A stretch of DNA of 64,000 nucleotides from Rhinopithecus roxellana (lineage: Eukaryota > Chordata > Mammalia > Primates > Cercopithecidae): positions 44,100,156 to 44,164,155 of the forward strand of contig NC_044568.1 in NCBI RefSeq assembly GCF_007565055.1, read 5' to 3'. A program made the position numbers and the translations under genes. Shown here piece by piece: positions 36,755 to 50,512 of the stretch. Under the pieces are notes generated by a model. That model was not told where the DNA came from and did no database searches. It was given only the letters and a program-made list of their open reading frames with translations. The stretch's first letter is position 1. Every line of letters starts with the position of its first letter.

Positions 36755-37763
36755 TTTCTTAGAACCAGCTTTGCGATGTGTGAGTGCAACTCACAGAGTT
36801 ACATGTTTCTCCTCAGTGATCCGTTTGCTTACACAGTTTTCTTGAAATCTGCAATGGGATCCTTCTTAGCGCCATGCAGCTGACGGAGACCAAGGTAAAT
36901 CCTCAGATCAGAAAGTGAAAGAAGCTTTCTGAGAATTTGCTTTCTGATGTGTGACTTCATCTCTCAGAGTTACACCACTATTTCTTGGAGCCGTTTCCTA
37001 GGACTGTTTCCGTGGATTCTGAGAAGTGATATTTTCGATGGGTTTGAAGAGTGGAAGGACAAAGGAAATATCCTCCCAGAAAAACCAGAATGAAGATTTC
37101 TGAGAAACTGCTTTGTGATGTGTGAATTCATTTCACAGTGTTATACGCCCCTTTCATGGGGGATTTTCCTAGCTCTCGTTTTGTGGAATCTCATAAATGA
37201 TGGATATCATTCAATCCCATGGTGAATAAGGAACTATTCTCGGACAAACCTGTAGAGAAAGCTTCACAGAAACGTCTTTACTGTGGGTGAATTCAGCCCA
37301 CAGAGTTCCGTCATTGTTTTCACTGAGAAGCTTGCCAACCGAGTTTTCGCAGACTCTGCAATAGGACACACGGTGGCGCTCCGAGAGCACAAATAACCTC
37401 GTCTTCATAAAGCAAGAAGCTTTCTGAGAAACCGCTTTGTGATGTGTGAATTGAAACCACTGAGTTACAGCTGTATTTCGTGCGGCCGTTGGCTAGCCCA
37501 GTTTGTGTGGAATCTGAGAACGGATATTTCGGATCTCTTTGAAGTCTAAGAGGCCAAAGAAAATATTATCCCATTAAAACGAAAAAGAAGACTTCTGAGA
37601 AACCTCTTTCTCATCAGTGAGTTCATCTCACAGACTTACAACTTAGAGCTCAGGAAAAAGTTTGCTAACACTCTTTTCGTGGAATCTGCAAAGTGATATT
37701 TGGGAGCCCTTTGAGGCCTATGGTGAAAAAGGAAATATCCTCAGATAATAACTAGAGAGAAGG
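36755..37763 (+). repeat. Core module copy 1 (D'-E-F-G-H-I), 1009 bp
   Basis: First appearance of six monomers absent from blocks 1 and 2 (the class layout is given for copy 8). The last monomer is unusual: it reads 'ctcatcagtgagttcatctc' and 'cttagagctcagg' like a B monomer, where copies 2-8 read 'gtgaactgtgaattcg' and 'cttattcctcagg' or a close variant. This copy therefore has a hybrid I/B monomer at its right edge. A spacer of five ordinary monomers (37764-38623) follows. Confidence 0.9.
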
Positions 37764-38623
37764 TTTCTGAGAGATTGCTTTCTGATGTGTGACTTCCTCA
37801 CACAGAGTTCCACCCTTCCCTTCTTGGAAGAGTTTACTAACACTGTTGTCGTGGATTCTGCAAAGTGATATTTGGGAGCTCATTGAGGGCTATGGTGAAA
37901 AAGGAAATATCCTCAGTTTAAAACTGGAATGAAGCCTTCTGAAAAACTGCATTGCCATGTGTAAATGCACCTCACAGAGTTACACGTTTCTCTTCAGTGA
38001 TCAGTTTGTTAACACAGTTTTCTGGAAATCTGCATAGAGTTACTTCATAGCGCAATGAAGCTTACGGTTTCAAAGGAAATATTTATCAGATGAAAACTAA
38101 AAAGAAGCTTTCTTGGAAACTTCTTGGTGATGTGTGAATTCATCTCAAAGAGTTACACTTATGTTTCATGGAGCAGTCCATTAACACTGTCTTTGAGGAA
38201 CCTGAGAAGAGCTTCTTTGGATCGCATTGAGGCCTACGCTGATAAAGGAAATTTCATCAGTTCAAAACGTGAAAGAAGCTTTCTGAGAAACTTCTTTCTC
38301 CTCAGTGGGTTCATCTCACAGACTTACAACTTAAAGCTCAGGAAGCAGTTTGCTAACACTCTTTTCGTGGAAACTGCAAGGTGATATTTGGGAGACCATA
38401 CGGGCCCATGGTGAAAAAGGAAATATGCTCACATAATAACTAGAGATAAGCTTTCTGAGAGATTGCTTTCTGATGTGTGACTTCATCACACAGAGTTCTA
38501 CCCTTCCCTTCTTGGAACAGTTTGCTAACACTGTTGTCGTGGATTCTGCAAAGTGATATTTGGGAGCTCATTGAGGGTTATGGTGAAAAAGGAAATATTC
38601 TCAGAAAGAAACTGGAAAGAAGC

Positions 38624-39633
38624 TTTCTTAGAACCAGCATTGTGATGTGTGAATGCAACTCACAGAGTTACATGTTTCTCCTCAGTGATCCGTTTGCTTA
38701 CACACTTTTCTTGAAATCTGCAATGGGATATTTCTTAGCGCCATGCAGCTGACTGAGACCAAGGAAAATCCTCAGATCAGAAAGTGAAAGAAGCTTTCTG
38801 AGAATTTGCTTTCTGATGTGTGACTTCATCTCTCAGAGTTACACCACTATTTCTTGGAGCCGTTTCCTAGGACTGTTTCCGTGGATTCTGAGAAGTGATA
38901 TTTTCGATGGGTTTGAAGAGTGGAAAGACAAAGGAAATATCCTCCGAGAAAAACCAGAATGAAGATTTCTGAGAAACTGCTTTGTGATGTGTGAATTCAT
39001 TTCACAGTGTTATATCCCCCTTTCATGGGGGATTTTCCTAGCATTCATTTTGTGCAATCTCATAAGTGATGGATATCATTGAATCCCATGGTGAATAAGG
39101 AAGTATGCTCGGACAAAGCTGTAGAGAAACCTTCTCAGAAACGTCTTTGCTGTGGGTGAATTCAGCCCACAGAGTTCCGTCATTGTTTTCACGGAAGAAG
39201 CTTGCTAACAGAGTTTTCGCAGAATCTGCCATAGGACACACGGTGGGGCTCCGAGACCACAAATAACCTCGTCTTCATAAAGCAAGAAGCTTTCTGAGAA
39301 ACCGCTTTGTGATGTGTGAATTGAAACCACTGAGCTACAGCTGTATTTCGTGGGGACGTTGGATGGCCCAGTTTGTGTGGAATCTGAGAACGGATATGTC
39401 GGATTCCTTTGAAGTCAAAGGGGCCAAAGAAAATATCCTCCTATTAAAACGAAAAAGAAGACTTCTGAGAAACTTCTTTGTGAACTGTGAATTCGTCTCA
39501 CAGAGTTACAACTTATCCCTCAGGAACAAGTTTGCTAACACTCTTTTCGTGGAATATGCAAAGTGATATATGGGAGCCCTTTGAGGCCTATGGTGAAAAG
39601 GGAAATATCCTGAGATAATAACTAGAGAGAAGC
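38624..39633 (+). repeat. Core module copy 2, 1010 bp
   Basis: It has the same six-monomer order as copy 8. The F monomer contains a perfect 7-bp inverted repeat at 39014-39033. It is followed by a ten-monomer spacer (39634-41352) holding two A-B-C(n)-D rounds. Confidence 0.92.
39014..39033. other. Perfect short inverted repeat in an F monomer
   Basis: Seven-base arms ATCCCCC and GGGGGAT flank a six-base centre TTTCAT. It recurs in the F monomer of copy 3 with the same arms. In most other copies a first-arm base change leaves five paired bases. It is too short to be convincing as a functional hairpin, but it is a handy marker of the F class. Confidence 0.6.
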
Positions 39634-41352
39634 TTTCTGAGAGATGGCTTTCTGATATGTGACTTCATCACACAGAGTTCCACCCTACCCTTCTTGGAAG
39701 AGTTTGCTAACACTGTTGTCGCGGATTCTGCAAAGTGATATTTGGGAGCTCATTGAGGGCTATGGTGAAAAAGGAAATATCCTCAGTTTAAAACTGGAAA
39801 GAAGCCTTCTGAGATACTGCATTGCCATGTGTGAATGCACCTCACAGAGTTACACGTTTCTCTTCAGTGATCAGTTTGTTAACACAGTTTTCCGGAAATC
39901 TGCAATGAGATACTTCATAGCGCAATGAAGCTTACGGTTTCAAAGGAAATATCTTCAGATGAAAACTAGAAAGAAGGTTTCTTGGAAACTTCTTGGTGAT
40001 GTGTGAATTCATCTCAAAGAGTTACACTTATGTTTCGTGGAGCAGTCCATTAACACTGTGTTTGAGGAACCTGAGAAGGGCTTCTTTGGATCGCATTGAG
40101 GCCTGCGCTGATAAAGGACATTTCATCCGTTCAAAACGTGAAAGAAGCTTTCTGAGAAAGTTCTTTCTCATCAGTGAGTTCATCTCACAGACATTCAACT
40201 TAGAGCTCAGGAAGCAGTTTGCTAACAGTCTTTTCGTGGAAACTGCGAAGTGATATTTCGAAGCCCATAGGGGCCCATGGTGAAAAAGGAAGTATCCTCA
40301 CATAAATTCTAGAGAGAAGCTTTCTGAGAGATTGCTTTCTGATGTGTGACTTCATCACCCAGAGTTCCACCCTTTCCTTCTTGGAACAGTTTGTTAACAC
40401 TGTTGTCGTGAATTCTGCAAAGTGATATTTGGGAGCTCATTGAGGGCTATGGTGAAAAAGGAAATGTCCTCACATAATAACTAGAGAGAAGCTTTCTGAG
40501 AAACTGCATTGCCATGTGTGAATGCACCTCACAGAGTTACACGTTTCTCTTCAGTGATCAGTTTGTTAACACAGTTTTCTGGAAATCTGCAATGAGATAC
40601 TTGATAGCACAATGAAGCTTACGGTTTCAAGGGAAATATCTTCCGATGAAAACTAGAAAGAAGGTTTCTTAGAAACTTCTTGGTGATGTGTGAATTCATC
40701 TGAAAGAGTTACACTTATGTTTCGTGGAGCAGTAAATTAACATTGTCTTTGAGGAAACTGAGAAGGGCTTCTTTTGATTCCATTGAGGCTGACGCTGATA
40801 AAGGAAATTTCATCAGTTCAAAACGTGAAAGAATATTTCTGAGAACGATCTTTCTCATCAGTGAGTTCATCTCACAGACTTACAACTTAGAGCTCAGGAA
40901 GCAGTTTGCTAACACTCTTTTCGTGGAGACTGCAAAGTGATATTTGGGAGCCCGTAGGTTCCCATGGTGAAAAAGGAAATATCCTCACATAATAACTAGA
41001 GAGAAGCTTTCTGAGAGATTGCTTTCTGATGTGTGACTTCATCACACAGAGTTCTACCCTTCCCTTCTTGGAACAGTTTGCTAACCCTGTTGTCGTGGAT
41101 TCTGCAAAGTGATATTTGGAAGCCCATAGGAGCCCATGGTGAAAAAGGAAGTATCCTGACATAAACACTAGAGAGAAGCTTTCTGAGAGATTGATTTCTG
41201 ATGTGTGACTTCATCACGCAGAGTTCCACCCTTCCCTTCTTGGAAGAGTTTGCTAACACAAGTTGTCGTGGATTCTGCAAAGTGATATTTGGGAGCTCAT
41301 TGAAGGCTGTGGTGAAAAAGGAAATATTTTCAGAAAGAAACTGTAAAGAAGC

Positions 41353-42361
41353 TTTCTTAGAACCAGCTTTGCGATGTGTGAATGCAACTCACAGAGTTAC
41401 ATGTTTCTCCTCAGTGATCCGTTTGCTTACACACTTTTCTTGAAATCTGCAATGGGATACTTCTTAGCGCCATGCAGCTGACGGAGACCAAGGTAAATCC
41501 TCAGATCAGAAAGTGAAAGAAGCTTTCTGAGAATTTGCTTTCTGATGTGTGACTTCATCTCTCAGAGTTACACCACTGTTTCTTTTAGCCGTTTCGTAGG
41601 ACTGTTTCCGTGGATTCTGAGAAGTGATATTTTCGATGGGTTTGAAGAGTGGAAGGACAAAGGAAATATCCTCCGAGAAAAACCAGAATGAAGATTTCTG
41701 AGAAACTGTTTTGTGATGTGTGAATTCATTTCACAGTGTTATATCCCCCTTTCATGGGGGATTTTCCTAGCATTCACTTTGTGCAATCTCATAAGTGATG
41801 GATATCGTTGAATCCCAAGGTGAATAAGGAAGTATGCTCGGACAAAGCTGTAGAAAAACCTTCTCAGAAACGTCTTTGCGGTGGGTGAATTCAGCCCACA
41901 GAGTTCCGTCATTGTTTTCACTGAGAAGCTTGCTAACCGAGGTTTCGCAGAATCTGCAATAGGACACATGGTGGCGCTCCGAGACCACAAATAACCTCGT
42001 CTTCATAAAGCAAGAAGCTTTCTGAGAAACCGCTTTGTGATGTGTGAATTGAAACCACTGAGTTACAACTGTATTTCGTGGGGCCGTTGGCTAGCCCAGT
42101 TTGTGTGGAATCTGAGAACGGATATATCGGATCCCTTTGAAGTCAAAGGGACCAAAGAAAATATCCTCCTATTAAAACGAAAAAGAGGACTTCTGAGAAA
42201 CTTCTTTGTGAACTGTGAATTCGTTTCACAGAGTTACAACTTATTCCTCAGAAACAAGTTTGCTAACACTCTTTTCGTGGGATCTGCAAAGTGATACTTG
42301 GGAGCCCTTTGAGGCCCATGGTGAAAAAGGAAATATCCTCAGATAATAACTAGAGAGAAGC
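41353..42361 (+). repeat. Core module copy 3, 1009 bp
   Basis: Six monomers in standard order. Its F monomer has the same ATCCCCC inverted-repeat arms as copy 2. Only a single C monomer (42362-42533, 172 bp) separates it from copy 4, giving the shortest higher-order unit (7 monomers, 1181 bp). Confidence 0.92.
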
Positions 42362-42533
42362 TTTCTGAAAGATTGCTTTCTAACATGTGACTTCCTCACA
42401 CAGAGTTCCACCCTTCCCTTCTTGGAAGAGTTTGCTAACACTGTTGTCGTGGATTCTGCAAAGTGATATTTTGGAGCTCATTGAGGGCTATGGTGAAAAA
42501 GGAAATATTCTCAGAAAGAAACTGGAAAGAAGC

Positions 42534-43542
42534 TTTCTTAGAAGCAGCTTTGCGATGTGTGAATGCAACTCACAGAGTTACATGTTTCTCCTCCGTGATC
42601 CGTTTGCTTACACATTTCTCTTGAAATCTGCAAAGGGATACTTCTTAGCGGCATGCAGCTGTCGGAGACCAAGGTAAATCCTCAGATCAGAAAGTGAAAG
42701 AAGCTTTCTGAGAATTTGCTTTCTGATGTGTGACTTCATCTCTCAGAGTTAACCCACTATTCCTTGATGCCGTTTCCTAGGACTGTTTCCGTGGATTCTG
42801 AGAAGTGATATTTTCGATGGGTTTGAAGAGTGGAAGGAAAAAGGAAATATCCTCCGAGAAAAACCAGAATGAAGATTTCTGAGAAACTGCTTTGTGATGT
42901 GTGAATTCATTTCACAGTGTTATACCCCCCTTTCATGGGGGATTTTCCTAGCACTCATTTTGTGGAATCTCATAAGTGATGGATATCGTTGAATCCCATG
43001 GTGAGTAAGGAACTATTCTCGGACAAAGCTGTAGAGAAACCTTCTCAGAAACGTCTTTACTGTGGGTGAATTCAGCCCAAAGAGTTCCGTCATTGTTTTC
43101 ACTGAGAAGCTTGCTACCCGAGTTTTCGCAGAATCTGCAATAGGACACACGGTGGCGCTCCGAGACCACAAATAACCTCGTCTTCATAAAGCAAGAAGCT
43201 TTCTGAGAAACCGCTTTGTGATGTGTGAATTGAAACCACTGAGTTACAGCTGTATTTCGTGGGGCCGTTGGCTAGCCCAGATTGTGTGGAATCTGAGGAC
43301 GGATATTTCGGATCCCTTTGAAGTCAAAGGGGCCAAAGAAAATATCCTCCTATAGAAACGAAAAAGAAGACTTCTGAGAAACTTCTTTGTGAACTGTGAA
43401 TTCGTCTCACAGAGTTACAACTTATTCCTCAGGAACAAGCTTGCTAACACTCTTTTCGTGGAATCTACAAAGTGATATTTGGGAGCCCTTTGAGGCCTAT
43501 GATGAAAAAGGAAATATCCTCAGATAATAACTAGAGAGAAGC
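42534..43542 (+). repeat. Core module copy 4, 1009 bp
   Basis: Standard order and length. The D' end reads 'gcggcatgcagctgtcgg' rather than 'gcgccatgcagctgacgg', a private variant. A six-monomer spacer follows (43543-44571). Confidence 0.92.
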
Positions 43543-44571
43543 TTTCTGAGAGATTGCTTTCTGACATGTGACTTCCTCACACAGAGTTCCACCCTTCCCT
43601 TCTTGGAAGAGTTTGCTAACACTGTTGTCGTGGATTCTGCAAACTGATATTTGGGAGCTCATTGAGGGCTATGGTGAAAAAGGAAATATCCTCAGTTTAA
43701 AACTGGAAAGAAGCCTTCTGAGAAACTGCATTGCCATGTGTGAATGCACCTCACAGTGTTACACGTTTCTCTTCAGTGATCAGTTTGTTAACACAGTTTT
43801 CTGGAAATCTGCAATGAGATACTTCATAGCGCAATGAAGCTTACGGTTTCAAAGGAAATATCTTCAGATGAAAACTTGAAAGAAGTTTTCTTGGAAACTT
43901 CTTGGTGATGTGTGAATTCATCTCAAACAGTTCCATTCCTGTTTCGGGGAACAGTCCATTAACACTGTCTTTGAGGAACCTGAGAAGGGATTTTTCGGAT
44001 CGCATTGAGGCCTACGCTGATAAAGGAAATTTCATCAGTTCAAAACGTGAAAGAAGCTTTCTGAGAAAGTTCTTTCTCATCAGTGAGTTCATCTCACAGA
44101 CTTACAACTTAGAGCTCAGGAAGCAGTTTGCTAACACTCTTTTTGTGGAAACTATAAAGTGATATTTGGGAGCCCATAGGGACCCATTGTGAAAAAGGAA
44201 ATATCCTCACATAATAACTAGAGAGAAGCTTTCTGAGAGATTGCTTTCTGATGTGTGACTTCATCACACAGAGTTCTACCCTTCCCTTCTTGGAACAGTT
44301 TGCCAACACTGTTGTCGTGGATTCTGCAAAGTGATATTTGGGAGCCCATAGGAGCCCATGGTGAAAAAGGAAGTATCCTCACAGAAATTCTAGAGAGAAG
44401 CTTTCTGAGAGATTGCTTTCTGATGTGTGACTTCATCACACAGAGTTCCACCCTTCCCTTCTTGGAAGAGTTTGCTAACTGTTGTCGTGGATTCTGCAAA
44501 GTGATATTTGGGAGCTCATTGAAGGCTATGGTGAAAAAGGAAATATTCTCAGAAAGAAACTGGAAAGAAGC

Positions 44572-45576
44572 TTTCTTAGAACCAGCTTTGCGATGTGGGA
44601 ATGCAACTCACAGAGTTACATGTTTCTCCTCAGTGATTCGTTTGCTTACACAGTTTTCTTGAAATCTGCAATGGGATACTTCTTAGCGCCATGCAGCAGA
44701 CGGTGACTAAGGTAAATCCTCAGATCAGAAAGTGAAAGAAGCTTTCTGAGAATTTGCTTTCTGATGTGTGACTTCATCTCTCAGAGTTACACCAGTATTT
44801 CTTGGAGCCGTTTCCTAGGACTGTTTCCGTGGATTCTGAGAAGTGATATTTTCGATGGGTATGAAGAGTGGAAGGACAAAGGAAATATCCTCCGAGAAAA
44901 ACCAGAATGAAGATTTCTGAGAAACTGCTTTGTGATGCGTGAATTCATTTCGCAGTGTTATACCCCCCTTTCATGGGGGATTTTCCTAGCACTCATTTTG
45001 TGGAATCTCATAAGTGATGGATATCGTTGAATCCCGTGGTGAATAAGTATCCTCAGACAAACCTGTAGAGAAACCTTCTCAGAAACGTCTTTACTGTGGG
45101 TGAATTGAGCCCACAGAGTTCCGTCATTGTTTTCACTGAGAAGCTTCCTAACCGAGTTTTCGCAGAATCTGCAATAGGACACACGGTGGCGCTCCGAGAC
45201 CACAAATAACCTCGTCTTCATTAAGCAAGAAGCTTTCTGAGAAACGGCTTTGTGATGTGTGAATTCAACCCACTGAGTTACAGCTGTATTTCGTGGGGCC
45301 GTTGGCTAGCCCAGTTTGTGTGGGATCTGAGAACGGATATTTCGGATCCCTTTGAAGTCAAAGGGGCCAAGGAAAATATCCTCCCATTAAAACGCAAAAG
45401 AAGACTTCTGAGAAACTTCTTTGTGAACTGTGAATTCGTCTCACAGAGTTACAACTTATTAATCAGGAACAAGTTTGCTAACACTCTTTTCGTGGAATCT
45501 GCAAAGTGATATTTGGGAGCCCTTTGAGGCCTATGGTGAAAAAGGAAATATCCTCAGATAATAACTAGAGAGAAGC
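44572..45576 (+). repeat. Core module copy 5, 1005 bp
   Basis: Standard order. The F monomer (44914-45074) is 161 bp because four bases are missing in the 'gaataaggaagtatcctc' segment. Monomer starts are 44572, 44743, 44914, 45075, 45234 and 45405. It is followed by the longest spacer, 11 monomers (45577-47465). Confidence 0.92.
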
Positions 45577-47465
45577 TTTCTGAGAGATTGCTTTCTTATG
45601 TGTGACTTCATCACACAGAGTTCCACCCTTCCCTTCTTGGAAGAGTTTGCTAACACTGTTGTCGTGGATTCTGCAAAGTGATATTTGGGAGCTCATTGAG
45701 GGCTATGGTGAAAAAGGAAATATCCTCAGTTTAAAACTGGAAAGAAGCCTTCTGAGAAACTGCTTTGCCATGTGTGTATGCACCTCACAGAGTTACACGT
45801 TTCTCTTCAGTGATCAGTTTGTTAACACAGTTTTCTGGAAATCTGCAATGAGATACTTCATAGCGCAATGAAGCTCGCAGTGACAAAGGAAATATCCTCA
45901 GATGAAAACTAGAAAGAAGCTTTCTTGGAAACTTCTTGGTGATGTGTGAATTCATCTCACAGAGTTACACTTACGTATCGTGGAGCAGTCCATTAACACT
46001 GTCTTTGAGGAACCTGAGAAGGGCTTCTGTGGATCGCATTGAGGCCTCCGCTGATAAAGGAAATTACATCAGTTTAAAACGTGAAAGAAGCTTTCTGAGA
46101 AACTTCTTTCTCCTCAGTGAGTTCAACTCACAGACTTACAACTTAGATCTCAGGAAGCAGTTTGCTAACACTCTTTTCGTGGAAACTGCAAAGTGATATT
46201 TGGGAGCCCATAGGGGCCCATGGTGAAAAAGGAAATATCCTCACATAATAACTACAGAGAAGCTTTCTGAGAGATTGCTTTCTGATGTGTGACTTCATAA
46301 CACAGAGTTCTACCCTTCCCTTCTTGGAACAGTTTGCTAACACTGTTGTCGTGGATTCTGCAAAGTGATATTTGGGAGCCCATAGGAGCCCATGGTTTAA
46401 AAGGAAGTATCCTCACATAAATACTAGAGAGAAGCTTTCTGAGAGATTGCTTTCTGATGTGTGACTTCATCACACACAGTTCCACCCTTCCCATCGTGGA
46501 AGAGTTTGCTAACACTGTTGTCGTGGATTGTGCAAAGTGATATTTGGGAGCTCATTATGGGCTCTGGTGAAAAAGGAAATATCCTCAGTTTACAACTGGA
46601 AAGAAGCCTTCTAAGAAACTGCATTGCCATGTGTGAATGCACCTCACAAAGTTACACGTTTCTCTTCAGTGATCAGTTTGTCAGCACAGTTTTCTGGAAA
46701 TCTGCAATGAGATACTTCATAGTGCGATGAACTTTACGGTGACAAAGGAAATATCCTCAGATGAAAACTAGAAAGAAGCTTTCTTGGAAACTCTTGGTGA
46801 TGTGTGAATTCTTCTCACAGAGTTACACTTACGTTTCATGGAGCAGTCCATTAACACTGTTTTTGAGGAACCTGAGAAGGGCTTCTGTGGATCGAATTGA
46901 GGCCTCTGCTGATAAAGGAAATTTCATCAGTTCAAAACGTGAAAGAAGCTTTCTGACAAACTTCCTTCCCATCAGTGAGTTCATCTCACAGACTTACAAC
47001 TTAGAGCTCAGGAAGCAGTTTGCTAACACTCTTTTCGTTGAACCTGCAAAGTGATATTTGGGAGCCCATAGGGGCCCATGGTGAAAAAGGAAATATCCTC
47101 ACATAATAACTAGAGAGAAGCTTTCTGGGAGATTGCTTTCTGATGTGTGACTTCATCACACAGAGTTCTACCCTTCCCTTCTTGAAACAGTTTGCTAACA
47201 TTGTTGTCGTGGATTCTGTAAAGTGATATTTGGGAGCCCATAGGAGCCCATGGTGAAAAAGGAAGTATCCTCACATAAATACTAGAGAGAAGCTTTGTGA
47301 GAAATTGCTTTCTGATGTGTGACTTCATCACACAGAGTTCCACCCTTCCCTTCTTGGAAGAGTTTGCTAACACTGTTGTCGTGGATTCTGCAAAGTGATA
47401 TTTGGGAGCTCATTGAAGGCTATGGTGAAAAAGGAAATACTCTCAGAAAGAAACTGGAAAGTAGC

Positions 47466-48474
47466 TTTCTTAGAACCAGCTTTGCGTTGTGTGAATGCAA
47501 CTCACAGAGTTACATGTTTCTCCTCAGTGATCCGTTTGCTTACACAGTTTTCTTGAAATCTGCAATGGGATACTTCTTAGCGCCATGCAGCTGACGGAGA
47601 CCAAGGTAAGTCCTCATACTAGAGAGTGAAAGAAGCTTTCTGAGAATTTGCTTTCTGATGTGTGACTTCATCTCTCAGAGTTACACCACTATTTCTTGGA
47701 GCCGTTTCCTAGGACTGTTTCCGTGGATTCTGAGAAGTGATATTTTCGATGGGTTTGAAGAGTGGAAGGACAAAGGAAATATCCTCCGAGAAAAACCAGA
47801 ATGAAGATTTCTGAGAAACTGCTTTGTGATGTGTGAATTCATTTCACAGTGTTATACCCCCCTTTCATGGGGGATTTTCCTAGCACTCATTTTGTGGAAT
47901 GTCATAAGTGATGGATATCGTTGAATCCCATGGTGAATAAGGATTTATCCTCGGACAAACCTGTAGAGAAACCTTCTCAGAAACGTCTTTGCTGTGCTTG
48001 AATTCAGCCCACAGCGTTCCCTCACTGATTTCACTGAGAAGCTTGCTAACCGAGTTTTCGCAGAATCTGCAATAGGACACACGGTGGCGCTCCGAGACCA
48101 CAAATAAACTTATCTTCATAAAGCAAGAAGATTTCTGAGAAACCGCTTTGTAATGTGGGAATTCAACCCACTGAGTTACAGCTGTATTTCGTGGGGCCGT
48201 TCGCTAGCCCAGTTTGTGTGGAATCTGAGAACGGATATTTCGGATCTCTTTGAAGTCTAAGGGGCTAAAGAAAATATCCTCCCATTAAAACGAAAAAGAA
48301 GACTTCTGAGACACTTCTTTGTGAACTGTGAATTCGTCTCACAGAGTTACAACTTATTCCTCAGGAACAAGTTTGCTAACACTCTTTTCGTGGAATCTGC
48401 AAAGTGATATTTGGGAGCCCTTTGAGGCCTATGGTGAAAAAGAAAATATCCTCAGATAATAACGAGAGAGCAGC
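47466..48474 (+). repeat. Core module copy 6, 1009 bp
   Basis: Standard order and length. The H monomer reads 'ccgttcgctagcccag' where the other copies read 'ccgttggctagcccag' or a close variant. It is followed by a six-monomer spacer (48475-49505). Confidence 0.92.
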
Positions 48475-49505
48475 TTTCTGAGAGATTGCTTTCTGATGTG
48501 TAACTTCATCACACAGAGTTCCACCCTTCCCTTCTTGGAAGAGTTTGCTAACACTGTTGTCGTGGATTCTGCAAAGTGATATTTGGGAGCTCATTGAGGG
48601 CTATGGTGAAAAAGGAAATATCCTCAGTTTAAAACTGGAAAGAAGCCTTCTGATAAACTGCATTGCCATGTGTGTATGCACCTCACAGAGTTACACGTTT
48701 CTCTTCAGTGATCAGTTTGTTAGCACAGTTTTCTGGAAATCTACAATGAGATACTTCATAGCGCAATGAAGCTTACAGTGACAAAGGAAATATCCTTAGA
48801 TGAAAACTAGAAAGAAGCTTTCTTGGAAACTTCTTGGTGATGTGTGAATTCATCTCACAGAGTTACACTTACGTATCGTGGAGCAGTCCATTAACACTGT
48901 CTTTGAGGAACCTGAGAACGGCTTCTGTGGATCGCATTGAGGCCTCCGCTGATAAAGGAAATTACATCAGTTTAAAACGTGAAAGAAGCTTTCTGAGAAA
49001 CTTCTTTCTCCTCAGTGAGTTCATCTTACAGACTTACAACTTAGATCTCAGGAAGCAGTTTGCTAAAAGTCTTTTCGTGGAAACTGCAAAGTGATATTTG
49101 GGAGCCCTTAGGGGCCCATGGTGAAAAAGGAAATATCCTCACATAATAACTACAGAGAAGCTTTCTGAGAGATTGCTTTCTGATGTGTGACTTCATAAAA
49201 CAGAGTTCTACCCTTCCCTTCTTGGAACAGTTTGCTAACACTGTTGTCGTGGATTCTGCAAAGTGATATTTGGGAGCCCATAGGAGCTCATGGTGAAAAA
49301 GGAAGTATCCTCACATAAATACTAGAGAGAAGCTTTCTGAGAGATTGCTTTCTGATGTGTGACTTCATCACACACAGTTCCACCCTTCCCTTCTTGGAAG
49401 AGTTTGCTAACACTGTTGTTGTGGATTCTGCAAAGTGATATTTGGGAGCTCATTGAAGGCTATGGTGAAAAAGGAATTACTCTCAGAAAGAAACTGGAAA
49501 GAAGC

Positions 49506-50512
49506 TTTCTTAGAACCAGCTTTGCGATGTGTGAATGCAACTCACAGAGTTACATGTTTCTCCTCAGTGATCAGTTTGCTTACACAGTTTTCTTGAAATC
49601 TGCAATGGGATACTTCTTAGCGCCATGCAGCAGACGGTGACCAAGGTAAATCCTCAGATCAGAAAGTGAAAGAAGCTTTCTGAGAATTTGCTTTCTGATG
49701 TGTGACTTCATCTCTGAGTTACACCACTATTTCTTGGAGCCGTTTCCTAGGACTCCTTCCGTGGATTCTGAGAAGTGATATTTTCGATGGGTTTGAAGAG
49801 TGGAAGGACAAAGGAAATATCCTCCGAGAAAAACCAGAATGAAGATTTCTGAGAAACTGCTTTGTGATGTGTGAATTCATTTCGCAGTGTTATACCCCCC
49901 TTTCATGGGGGATTTTCCTAGCACTCATTTGGTGGAATATCATAAGTGATGGATATCGTTGAATCCCATGGTGAATAAGGAAGTATCTTCGGGCAAACCT
50001 GTAGAGAAACCTTCTCAGAAACGTCTTTGCTGTGGGTGAATTCAGCCCACGGAGTTCCGTCATTGTTTTCACTGAGAAGCTTCCTAACCGAGTTTTCGCA
50101 GAATCTGCAATAGGACACACGGTGGCGCTCCGAGACCACAAATAACCTCGTCTTCATAAAGCAAGAAGCTTTCTGAGAAACCGCTTTGTGATGTGTGAAT
50201 TCAACCCACTGAGTTACCACTGTATTTCGTGGGGCCGTTGGCTAGCCCAGTTTGTGTGGAATCTGAGAACGGATATTTCGGATCCCTTTGAACTCTAAGG
50301 GGCCAAAGACAATATCCTCCAATTAAAACGAAAAAGAAGGCTTCTGAGAAACTTTTTTGTGAACTGTGAATTCGTCTCACAGAGTTGGAACTTATTCCTC
50401 AGGAACAAGTTTGCTAACACTCTTTTCGTGGAATCTGCAAAGTGATATTTTGGAGCCCTTTGAGGCCTATGGTGAAAAGGGAAATATCCTCAGATAATAA
50501 CTAGAGAGAAGC
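49506..50512 (+). repeat. Core module copy 7, 1007 bp
   Basis: Standard order. Two bases are missing in E ('catctctgagttacacc' instead of 'catctctcagagttacacc'). It is followed by a ten-monomer spacer (50513-52228). Confidence 0.92.
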
